A program made the translations under genes and the position numbers. This document shows, one piece after another, positions 1 through 5,932 of a stretch of 8,195 nt of DNA. Position 1 is the first letter of the stretch, and every line of letters begins with the position of its first letter. This DNA comes from GCA-2733415 sp964608925 (lineage in GTDB: Bacteria; Bacteroidota; Bacteroidia; Flavobacteriales; Flavobacteriaceae): assembly GCA_964608925.1 (NCBI GenBank), contig CAZSQD010000107.1, forward strand, positions 1 through 8,195, in the 5' to 3' direction. The notes below the pieces were generated by a model that was not told where the DNA came from, did no database searches, and saw nothing but the letters and a program-made list of their open reading frames with translations.

Positions 1-45
1 AGTATTTCAAAATATTTTTAACTAATATTTACAATCTCATACTTT

Positions 46-84
46 AAATTCTTATTTTTGTTAGCAATTCAAAAATAAGAATTT
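46..84. repeat. Perfect 15-bp inverted repeat next to a start codon
   Basis: Bases 46-60 (AAATTCTTATTTTTG) and 70-84 are exact reverse complements, separated by a 9-base loop (TTAGCAATT). The right arm runs into a T-tract (82-87), and the ATG of the next gene begins at 88. As RNA this makes a long AT-rich hairpin ending in U residues, so it could terminate transcription arriving from the left. As DNA it could be a dimeric operator. The left arm contains the promoter-like TATTTTTG, and the right arm therefore carries the same element on the other strand. The symmetry is read directly; the role is inference. Confidence 0.75.
53..60 (+). promoter_or_regulatory. Candidate -7 promoter element (TAnnTTTG)
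   Basis: TATTTTTG fits the Bacteroidota -7 consensus TAnnTTTG and would start transcription near base 67, giving a leader of about 20 bases before the ATG at 88. No clean TTTG -33 element lies at the expected distance; TTTAC at 28-32 is the nearest approximation. It sits inside the left arm of the inverted repeat, so a factor binding the repeat would compete with RNA polymerase. Confidence 0.4.
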
Positions 85-87
85 TTT

Positions 88-1050
88 ATGTTAAAAGCAG
101 GCGTTTTGGGTGCAGGTCACTTAGGTAAAATTCATTTACGTTTATTAAATGAATCAGATAAATATGAATTGGTAGGTTTTTATGATCCCATCAAAGAAAA
201 TGCAGTTAAAATTGAAGCCGAATTTGGTTATAAAGCTTTTGATACCATTCAAGAGTTAATTGATGCGGTAGATGTGGTAGATATTGTAACACCTACTCTT
301 TCTCACCATGATTGTGCGGTACAAGTTATCAAATCAAAAAAACAACTGTTTATTGAAAAACCTATTTCAAATACGGTAGCAGAAGCTGAAAATATTTTAG
401 CACTCGCTAAAGAGTACGGAGTAAAAGGACAAGTTGGACACGTTGAGCGTTTTAATCCCGCTTTTACTGCTGTTAAACATAAAATTGAAGCACCAATGTT
501 TATTGAAACACATCGTTTGGCAGAATTTAACCCTCGTGGTACGGATGTACCTGTAGTTTTAGATTTAATGATACATGATATTGATGCTATTTTAAGCGTT
601 GTAAAATCAAAAGTAGTAAAAGTATCAGCAAGTGGAGTATCTGTAATTAGTGAAACTCCTGATATTGCCAATGCACGTTTAGAGTTTGAAAACGGATGTG
701 TTGCCAATTTAACATCCAGTAGAATTTCTTTAAAGAACATGCGTAAATCAAGATTTTTTCAAAAAGACGCTTATATTTCTGTCGATTTTTTAACCAAAAA
801 ATGTGAAGTGGTAAAAATGAAAGATGCTCCTGAAAACCCAGGAGACTTTGATATGATTTTACAAAATGCAGAAGGCGTAAAAAAACAAATTTATTTTGAT
901 AATCCAGATGTGGAAGCAAACAACGCCATTTTAGATGAATTAAATAGTTTTGCAGATGCCATTAATAACAACACAACACCCGTTGTTACTTTAGAAGATG
1001 GTACGGAAGCATTACGAGTGGCGCATCAAATTATTGATTGTTTTAAGTAG
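88..1050 (+). CDS. Gfo/Idh/MocA oxidoreductase, GnnA-like (possible UDP-GlcNAc 3-dehydrogenase)
   Basis: A 320-residue cytosolic NAD(P)-dependent dehydrogenase of normal family length. The N-terminal Rossmann fold shows GAGHLG at residues 8-13, and the family's EKP motif is at 90-92. The C-terminal substrate domain has VGHVERFNPA (116-125) and DLMIHDID (159-166), which supplies the conserved catalytic-type Asp and His. RGTDVPVVLDLMIHDID and the later FQKDAYISVDF (224-234) resemble, from memory, GnnA, which oxidises the 3-OH of UDP-GlcNAc so that GnnB can aminate it for amide-linked lipid A. No GnnB-type aminotransferase is in the window, so the substrate is unproven and another sugar nucleotide is possible. 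The start fits the family N-terminus (MLKAGVLGAGHLG), and there is no Shine-Dalgarno sequence. The next gene lies beyond a 209-base repeat-rich spacer, so co-transcription is doubtful. Confidence 0.9.
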   Translation: MLKAGVLGAGHLGKIHLRLLNESDKYELVGFYDPIKENAVKIEAEFGYKAFDTIQELIDAVDVVDIVTPTLSHHDCAVQVIKSKKQLFIEKPISNTVAEAENILALAKEYGVKGQVGHVERFNPAFTAVKHKIEAPMFIETHRLAEFNPRGTDVPVVLDLMIHDIDAILSVVKSKVVKVSASGVSVISETPDIANARLEFENGCVANLTSSRISLKNMRKSRFFQKDAYISVDFLTKKCEVVKMKDAPENPGDFDMILQNAEGVKKQIYFDNPDVEANNAILDELNSFADAINNNTTPVVTLEDGTEALRVAHQIIDCFK

Positions 1051-1068
1051 ATTGCTTCGCAAAAAAAA

Positions 1069-1096
1069 GTGAAAAGTGAAAAGTGAAAAGTGAAAA
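1069..1096. repeat. Tandem 7-bp repeat, GTGAAAA x4
   Basis: Four exact head-to-tail copies of GTGAAAA occupy these bases, preceded by an A8 run (1061-1068) and followed by one extra G. It begins 19 bases after the stop of the oxidoreductase gene. The array is noncoding. Copy number of such arrays can change by slippage, but only one allele is visible here. Confidence 0.9.
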
Positions 1097-1118
1097 GCTT
1101 CTCCATTCTGTAAAAAAA

Positions 1119-1217
1119 TGTCATTCCAACCCTAGTGGAGGAATCTCATTACAGTGAGGTTTTAAATAATACATCTAAACTAAAAATAATACGATATCCG
1201 CATACGCGGATATGACA
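1119..1217. repeat. Two-hairpin REP/MITE-like element with TGTCAT...ATGACA ends
   Basis: The element begins TGTCATTCC (1119-1127) and ends GGATATGACA (1208-1217), so its termini are inverted copies (TGTCAT/ATGACA). Inside are an imperfect hairpin (ATTCC 1123-1127 with GGAAT 1140-1144, plus CC/GG inside), a short CTCA/TGAG pair (1145-1148, 1155-1158), and a perfect 8-bp stem ATATCCGC/GCGGATAT (1194-1201, 1206-1213) with loop ATAC. From memory, the GTCATTCC...GGAATCTCATT and CGCGG-ATGACA halves resemble dispersed intergenic repeats of flavobacterial genomes. No transposase is encoded, so it would be non-autonomous. It could also act as a transcription attenuator between the flanking genes. Confidence 0.65.
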
Positions 1218-1239
1218 AAATAAACCAAAAAAAAAGTTA

Positions 1240-1252
1240 CCCGTTTTACGGG
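1240..1252 (+). promoter_or_regulatory. Small hairpin just upstream of the hydroxybutyryl-CoA dehydrogenase start
   Basis: CCCGT (1240-1244) and ACGGG (1248-1252) form a perfect 5-bp GC-rich stem with a TTT loop. It ends 7 bases before the ATG at 1260, where an initiating ribosome would sit. It may damp translation or simply be a remnant of the neighbouring repeats; there is no direct evidence for regulation. Confidence 0.4.
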
Positions 1253-1259
1253 CATTATT

Positions 1260-2150
1260 ATGAAAAAAATAGCAGTTATAGGCGCAGGAACCATGGGTAA
1301 TGGTATTGCACACACTTTCGCACAAAGCGGATATCAAGTACAATTAATAGACATTGCACAAGCCTCTATTGATAAAGGAATGGCAACCATTGCTAAAAAC
1401 TTAGACCGCATGGTGGCTAAAGAACGTATTAGTGATGCGGATAAAAACACGACATTAAATAACATTACCACTTTTACTTCAATGAAAGAAGGGGTTGCTA
1501 ATGTTGATTTAGTAGTTGAAGCGGCTACCGAAAACTTCGATTTAAAATTAAAAATATTTAAGGATTTAGATGTTTTTTGTGATGCAAAAACCATTTTAGC
1601 AACCAATACGTCTTCAATTTCTATCACGCAAATAGCAGCAGTTACTAAGCGTCCAGAAAAAGTAATTGGTATGCACTTTATGAATCCTGTACCTATCATG
1701 AAATTGGTAGAAATTATTAGAGGTTACAATACTTCAAATGAAGTAACGGATATTATTATGGATTTATCTAAAAAATTAGGTAAAACCCCAACGGAAGTAA
1801 ATGATTACCCAGGTTTTGTTGCCAACCGTATTTTAATGCCTATGCTAAATGAAGCTATTGAAACTTTATATAATGGCGTTGCTAGTGTTCAAGAAATTGA
1901 TACCGTAATGAAATTAGGTATGGGACACCCAATGGGACCTTTACAATTAGCTGATTTTATTGGTTTAGATGTATGTTTATCTATCTTGAATGTAATGTAC
2001 AACGGATTCAAAAACCCAAAATATGCTCCATGTCCGCTTTTAGTAAATATGGTAAATGCTGGTAAATTAGGTTCAAAATCTGGCGAAGGTTTTTATGATT
2101 ACTCACAAAGTAGAAAAGCAGAAACTGTAGCAAAACAATTTACAAAATAA
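1260..2150 (+). CDS. hbd: 3-hydroxybutyryl-CoA dehydrogenase
   Basis: A 296-residue single-domain enzyme of the 3-hydroxyacyl-CoA dehydrogenase family, which interconverts acetoacetyl-CoA and 3-hydroxybutyryl-CoA with NAD(P)(H) in the cytosol. The Rossmann motif GAGTMG is at residues 8-13. The family's catalytic set is visible: Ser118 in NTSS (116-119), His139 in GMHFMNPVP, Glu151 and Asn189 in YPGFVANR. The C-terminal dimerisation domain carries GMGHPMGPLQLADFIGLD (220-237) and GKLGSKSGEGFYDY (268-281). Length and motifs match stand-alone Hbd/PaaH enzymes, not the large FadB/FadJ fusions. The ATG at 1260 matches the usual N-terminus MKKIAVIGAG. No thiolase or enoyl-CoA hydratase is nearby, so the direction of the pathway (degradation or synthesis) cannot be told. 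A small membrane-protein ORF follows 8 bases after the stop and probably shares the transcript. Confidence 0.95.
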   Translation: MKKIAVIGAGTMGNGIAHTFAQSGYQVQLIDIAQASIDKGMATIAKNLDRMVAKERISDADKNTTLNNITTFTSMKEGVANVDLVVEAATENFDLKLKIFKDLDVFCDAKTILATNTSSISITQIAAVTKRPEKVIGMHFMNPVPIMKLVEIIRGYNTSNEVTDIIMDLSKKLGKTPTEVNDYPGFVANRILMPMLNEAIETLYNGVASVQEIDTVMKLGMGHPMGPLQLADFIGLDVCLSILNVMYNGFKNPKYAPCPLLVNMVNAGKLGSKSGEGFYDYSQSRKAETVAKQFTK

Positions 2151-2158
2151 TAGAACTT

Positions 2159-2323
2159 ATGAAAAAACAAATTGTTAATTTATTATTCATTGTATTTATG
2201 GCAGGTTCATTAATTTTATTAGACCATTTTAATGTACTTAGTAAATACTCACAATATGCTTTAATTCCGTTATTAATGGTTTATTACTTTGGACAATTTA
2301 TACAACGTAACTTTAAAAACTAA
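2159..2323 (+). CDS. Small two-helix membrane protein (54 aa), function unknown
   Basis: An ATG 8 bases after the dehydrogenase stop opens a 54-codon frame ending in TAA at 2321-2323. The product starts MKKQIVNLLFIVFMAGSLIL and ends FIQRNFKN. Two hydrophobic stretches (about residues 5-22 and 34-48) flank a short loop containing DHFNVLSKYSQ, and basic residues lie at both ends. This predicts a small hairpin inner-membrane protein with both termini in the cytoplasm. Its codon usage is like its neighbours, and the spacing suggests translation from the same mRNA as hbd. I do not recognise a named family. The main doubt is its small size; the clean frame, the lysine-rich start and the membrane pattern argue that it is real. 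Confidence 0.7.
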   Translation: MKKQIVNLLFIVFMAGSLILLDHFNVLSKYSQYALIPLLMVYYFGQFIQRNFKN

Positions 2324-2324
2324 G

Positions 2325-2332
2325 TAAATTTG
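2325..2332 (+). promoter_or_regulatory. Candidate -7 promoter element for the DUF1015 gene
   Basis: TAAATTTG matches TAnnTTTG exactly and would start transcription near base 2339, about 47 bases before the ATG at 2386. No TTTG stands at the usual -33 distance; the nearest, at 2288-2291, is too far upstream. It begins 2 bases after the small ORF's stop, as expected for a new transcription unit. Confidence 0.45.
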
Positions 2333-2354
2333 CAATCCTATAAGCAGGGTTGCA
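2331..2354 (+). promoter_or_regulatory. Leader hairpin or weak terminator
   Basis: TGCAATCCT (2331-2339) pairs with AGGGTTGCA (2346-2354), a 9-bp stem with one G-U pair and a 6-base loop (ATAAGC), followed by TTTT (2355-2358). It overlaps the end of the promoter-like element at 2325-2332. It could be the 3' end of the hbd/small-ORF transcript, a structure near the 5' end of the DUF1015 mRNA, or both. The pairing is read directly; the role is inference. Confidence 0.5.
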
Positions 2355-2385
2355 TTTTAACTTTTAAACTTTACAAACTTAAATT

Positions 2386-3618
2386 ATGGCAACCGTACAA
2401 CCATTTAAAATAGTAAGACCTACAAGAGACAAAGCCAATTTAGTGGTTTCACGCTCCTACCATGCGTATAGTGATGAGGAGTTGAAATTACGATTGAGCT
2501 ATAACCCGTATTCATTTTTACATATTATTAACCCTGGGTTTAAGTTTGAAAAAGAAATTTCGGGAGAAAAAAGATTTAAATTAGTACGTAATCGATATCA
2601 AGAATTTAAAGACGAGCATTTTTTTATACAAGAAAAAAAACCTGCTTTTATGCTCTATAAAATCATGACACGTACACATACTTTTACAGGTATTATTGGT
2701 GCCGTATCAGTACAAGATTATGAGGAAAATATTATAAAAGTACACGAAAACACTTTAGAAAAAAAAGAAGAACTCTTTAAAAACTACCTAAATACTGTTG
2801 GTTTTAATGCCGAACCCGTTTTAATTACCTATCCTGATAATAATACCTTAGATATTACATTTTCTGAAATCATGAAAACTCGACCAGAATATGAGTTTTC
2901 TACTACAGACCGAGTAGATCACCATTTATGGTTGATTAATGATGATGAAATTACGCAAAAAATTACAGCTGAATTTGCTAAAATGGACAGTCTATATATT
3001 GCGGATGGACACCACCGTAGCGCTTCTTCTTCCCTACTAGCGAAAGATTATAAAAAAGATGGTGAGTTTATTGAAGGTGTTAGTCAAAATCACTTTATGA
3101 GCTTTTTAATTCCTGAATCTAATCTTCAAATTTTTGAGTTTTATAGATTAATAGAAGATTTAAATGGATTGAGTAAAGATGAGTTCTTAATGGATTTGGA
3201 TGAGCATTTCAGAATAGAAAACAGAGGACATCATTTATACAAACCCACTAAACAACATCATTTTAGTATGTATTTAGATGGCGAATTTTACTCCTTATAC
3301 CTCCGTAAAAGTAATTACAATTTTGAAAATACGTTAGATGAATTAGACGCTCAAATATTGTATAACTTAATCTTAAAACCCATTTTAAATATTGTTGATT
3401 TACGCAACAACAAGCGTATTGATTATCTTTCAGGAACAAAAGATGTGATGCAATTAAAAGAAACTGTTGATAGTGGTAAATTTAAAGTTGCATTTGGGAT
3501 GGTGCCTATTACCGTAGCAAAAATGAAACAAATTGCAGATGAAGGCTTAAAAATGCCGCCAAAAAGCACCTATATTAGACCCAAATTAAGAAGTGGATTA
3601 ACTATTTATGAATTTTAA
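2386..3618 (+). CDS. DUF1015 family protein
   Basis: A 410-residue cytosolic protein recognised as DUF1015 by several features. The N-terminal region is VQPFKIVRPTRDKANLV followed by NPYSFLHIINP (40-50). VHENTLEKKEELFKNYL lies at 119-135. The hallmark IADGHHRSASS is at 205-215, with paired histidines and an arginine that look like a nucleotide- or phosphate-handling site. The C-terminus is MPPKSTYIRPKLRSGLTIYEF-like (390-410), the usual ending of the family. The length is as expected. From memory, Bacteroidota homologues often sit beside serine-biosynthesis genes (serC, serA), but none is here, and I know of no firmly established biochemical role. It appears to be its own transcription unit, with a promoter-like element 54 bases before the ATG and a hairpin plus T-run after the stop. 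No signal peptide or membrane segment is visible. Confidence 0.9.
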   Translation: MATVQPFKIVRPTRDKANLVVSRSYHAYSDEELKLRLSYNPYSFLHIINPGFKFEKEISGEKRFKLVRNRYQEFKDEHFFIQEKKPAFMLYKIMTRTHTFTGIIGAVSVQDYEENIIKVHENTLEKKEELFKNYLNTVGFNAEPVLITYPDNNTLDITFSEIMKTRPEYEFSTTDRVDHHLWLINDDEITQKITAEFAKMDSLYIADGHHRSASSSLLAKDYKKDGEFIEGVSQNHFMSFLIPESNLQIFEFYRLIEDLNGLSKDEFLMDLDEHFRIENRGHHLYKPTKQHHFSMYLDGEFYSLYLRKSNYNFENTLDELDAQILYNLILKPILNIVDLRNNKRIDYLSGTKDVMQLKETVDSGKFKVAFGMVPITVAKMKQIADEGLKMPPKSTYIRPKLRSGLTIYEF

Positions 3619-3663
3619 AAATAGTTAAGAGTTTGAGTGTTATAAATAGTGTATTTGTTTAAT

Positions 3664-3700
3664 TTCGTAGCTTTACACGTCTTTACGAAGGAATTTTTTT
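3664..3700 (+). terminator. Candidate intrinsic terminator after the DUF1015 gene
   Basis: TTCGTAG (3664-3670) pairs with TTACGAA (3683-3689) in a 7-bp stem with one G-U pair and a 12-base loop. A run of seven T's follows at 3694-3700, four bases after the stem. It starts 45 bases after the TAA at 3616-3618. The stem is short and AT-rich, so efficiency is uncertain. The rest of the spacer up to 3843 is AT-rich with no clear promoter; CTTTAC occurs twice, 10 bases apart (3671 and 3681). Confidence 0.45.
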
Positions 3701-3843
3701 CAACGACTGAAGTAACCTCTTATTTCAAAAAGCAAAAAAATCTTGCAATAAACCAATCGCTTAATAGAATAACTAATCTTTTAATCTAAACTATTTTTTA
3801 CTTTAAAAACTTTCTACTTTTTAACTTTTACAACTAACCAAAA

Positions 3844-4518
3844 ATGAACATTCAACAAAACCTAACTCAAATACAGCAACAGTTACCCAAACAGGTAACC
3901 CTTGTAGCGGTTTCTAAAACCAAACCCATTGTATTATTACAAGAAGCTTATGACGCAGGGCAACGTATTTTTGGAGAAAATAAAATACAAGAAATGACCA
4001 CCAAATGGGAAATCCTTCCAAAAGATATTGAGTGGCACATGATTGGGCATTTACAACGCAATAAAGTAAAATATATGGCGGAGTATGTGCATCTTATTCA
4101 TGCGGTAGATAGCTTAAAACTATTACAAGAGATTAATAAACAAGCTGAAAAACACAACAGAACCATCAACTGCTTGCTACAAATAAAAATAGCGCAAGAA
4201 GAAACTAAATTTGGTCTATCGTCTCAAGAAGCACAAGAATTATTGGACTCCAAAGTTTTATCTCCCTTAAAAAATATTTGCATTACAGGTGTTATGGGTA
4301 TGGCAACTTTTACGGATAATCAAACACAAGTAAAGGAGGAGTTTCAGCTCTTAAAACAAGTATTTGATGAATTAAAAAAACAGTCCGAAACCCCTAATTT
4401 TAAACCTGAAACGATTAGTATGGGTATGAGTGGCGACTATAAACTAGCAATTAACTGCGGAAGTACAATGGTTAGGATTGGAAGTAGTATATTTGGCAAC
4501 AGAAATTATAAAGAATAG
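3844..4518 (+). CDS. yggS: YggS/PLPBP family pyridoxal phosphate homeostasis protein
   Basis: A 224-residue monomeric PLP-binding protein of the YggS/PROSC family, a TIM-barrel fold related to alanine racemase. It buffers free pyridoxal 5'-phosphate in the cytosol and has no known catalytic reaction. Diagnostic motifs are VAVSKTK (21-27) with the PLP-binding Lys25, FGENKIQE (43-50), WHMIGHLQRNK (64-74), GLMGMA-like GVMGMATF (149-156), and the phosphate-binding end SMGMSGDYKLAI...GSTMVRIGSSIFG (192-218). The length is typical. The ATG at 3844 is the only sensible start, in an A-rich leader without Shine-Dalgarno sequence. The next gene starts three bases after the stop in the same reading frame, so the two are probably co-translated. 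Confidence 0.95.
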   Translation: MNIQQNLTQIQQQLPKQVTLVAVSKTKPIVLLQEAYDAGQRIFGENKIQEMTTKWEILPKDIEWHMIGHLQRNKVKYMAEYVHLIHAVDSLKLLQEINKQAEKHNRTINCLLQIKIAQEETKFGLSSQEAQELLDSKVLSPLKNICITGVMGMATFTDNQTQVKEEFQLLKQVFDELKKQSETPNFKPETISMGMSGDYKLAINCGSTMVRIGSSIFGNRNYKE

Positions 4519-4521
4519 CAT

Positions 4522-5898
4522 TTGTACGCAATAGTAGACATAGAAACCACAGGAGGGAAATTTAATGAGGAAGGCATTACGGAAATTGCCATCTATAAAT
4601 TTGATGGGCATCAAATTGTAGATCAATTTATCTCTTTAGTAAACCCTGAAAAAGAAATACAACCCTTTGTAGTACAATTAACAGGTATTAACAATAAAAT
4701 GTTACGCAATGCTCCTAAATTTCATGAAGTAGCTAAGCGTATTGTTGAAATTATGGACGGTTGTATTTTAGTTGCCCACAACACCAGTTTTGATTATCGT
4801 ATTTTACGTACTGAGTTTAGGCGCTTAGGGTATGAGTTTATACAAAAAACATTATGTACCGTAGCGCTCAGTAAAAAACTACTTCCTGAACAAGAAAAGT
4901 ACAAATTGAGTACCTTAGTAAGAGCTTTAGGTATCCCTATTAGCAACGTACATAGAGCAAGTGGTGATGCTTTGGCTACCGTAGAGTTATTTAAAGTTTT
5001 ATTAGCTAAAGATGTTGAAAAAACCATTGTTTCACAAACTATAAAATCAGGGGTTGAAAAAAAGATAAATGAAAAATTTACTACAATACTAAACAATATT
5101 CCTAGTGAAACTGGAGTGTTTTATATACACAATAATCAAGGAGAAATTATTTTTATTGGCAAAAGTAGAAACATTAAAAAAAGTGTTAATAAAATATTTA
5201 CCCATAAAAGTAAAAAAAACAAAAACATACAAAAAGAAGTGCATACCGTTACTTTTGAGCTAACAGGTAACGAGCTAATTTCTATTTTAAAAGAAAAACA
5301 AGAAATCAATAAAAATAGCCCTATTTATAATGCCACACGCAGGCATAAATCTTTTCAATTTGCTTTTTATCAGAAAAAAAATGAAGACGGTTATATAAGC
5401 GTACACTATGCAAAAATTGATGGTCGTAAAAAAGCAATTACTACCTTTGTAAATGAGCAAGAAGCGTATGATTTTAATAAGCGTATTACCAAACACTACC
5501 AACTCTGCCAATTTGTAAATCAAATTAACGGAACCACACAACCTTGTAATGCGTATAAGCATCACCAATGTAAAGGAGCGTGTAACCAAAAAGAAGAGGA
5601 TAGTAAAATATACAACAAGCGGGTGCAACAATTTATTGCCGATTATCAATACAAAAGCACCAACAAAATAATTATTGATAAAGGGCGTACACCACAAGAA
5701 AGTAGCGTTATTTTATTAGAAAACGGAAGCTATAAAGGTTTTGGCTTTGTAAAACTTAACCATCAAATACAAAACATTGAAATTTTAAGAGGCTTAATCA
5801 CACCAATGGATGACAGCATAGAAATTCAACAAACCATACAAAGTTATTTAAGGCGAAAACGCGTAAAAAAGACCATAAATTTGCCTATAAACTCATAA
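4522..5898 (+). CDS. DEDDh 3'-5' exonuclease fused to a UvrC/Cho-type GIY-YIG nuclease
   Basis: A 458-residue two-nuclease protein. Residues 1-165 form a DnaQ-like DEDDh exonuclease: Asp6 and Glu8 in DIETTGG, Asp91 in AHNTSFDYRIL, His144 and Asp149 in HRASGDALAT. Residues about 196-270 form a GIY-YIG domain of the UvrC/Cho type: GVFYI (198-202), FIGKSRN (211-217), the likely catalytic Glu in TGNELISILKE, and the terminal PIYN. Cysteines 329, 342, 350 and 354 (C-x12-C-x7-C-x3-C) resemble the motif that follows this domain in UvrC. The architecture is that of the bacterial DnaQ-Cho/UvrC-like family, expected to cut and trim damaged DNA. The start is taken as TTG at 4522 because homologues begin MYAI.DIETTG and only the codon CAT separates it from an in-frame TAG. 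No ATG is available upstream. Confidence 0.9.
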   Translation: MYAIVDIETTGGKFNEEGITEIAIYKFDGHQIVDQFISLVNPEKEIQPFVVQLTGINNKMLRNAPKFHEVAKRIVEIMDGCILVAHNTSFDYRILRTEFRRLGYEFIQKTLCTVALSKKLLPEQEKYKLSTLVRALGIPISNVHRASGDALATVELFKVLLAKDVEKTIVSQTIKSGVEKKINEKFTTILNNIPSETGVFYIHNNQGEIIFIGKSRNIKKSVNKIFTHKSKKNKNIQKEVHTVTFELTGNELISILKEKQEINKNSPIYNATRRHKSFQFAFYQKKNEDGYISVHYAKIDGRKKAITTFVNEQEAYDFNKRITKHYQLCQFVNQINGTTQPCNAYKHHQCKGACNQKEEDSKIYNKRVQQFIADYQYKSTNKIIIDKGRTPQESSVILLENGSYKGFGFVKLNHQIQNIEILRGLITPMDDSIEIQQTIQSYLRRKRVKKTINLPINS

Positions 5899-5932
5899 AA
5901 AACTACATTTACAATACTAAACTAACATTTTT

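Noticed and set aside
1069..1096. Short tandem repeats as a CRISPR array
   Set aside because: The units are 7 bp, directly adjacent and without spacers, and no cas gene is present.
303..1699. Several minus-strand open frames of 60-145 codons opposite the first two genes
   Set aside because: They lie wholly or mostly inside well-supported + strand genes, have low-complexity Ser/Thr/Phe/Ile-rich translations, and show no recognisable motifs. They are shadows.
3619..3843. A hidden small gene or promoter in the DUF1015-yggS spacer
   Set aside because: Only short, biased frames occur. TAGCTTTA at 3668-3675 misses the final G of the consensus and has no properly spaced upstream element, and it is better used in the terminator stem.
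4794..5697. Minus-strand frames of 100 and 136 codons opposite the nuclease, with membrane-like translations
   Set aside because: Hydrophobic translations arise from reading Lys/Asn/Glu-rich AT-rich codons in reverse. The + strand protein has full catalytic motifs across this region.
3844..5898. A YggS-nuclease fusion gene broken by a recent nonsense mutation
   Set aside because: Both products have complete, normal-length domains on either side of the stop, and the nuclease begins exactly at its family N-terminus, so two genes are the simpler reading. The shared frame is kept as a finding only.
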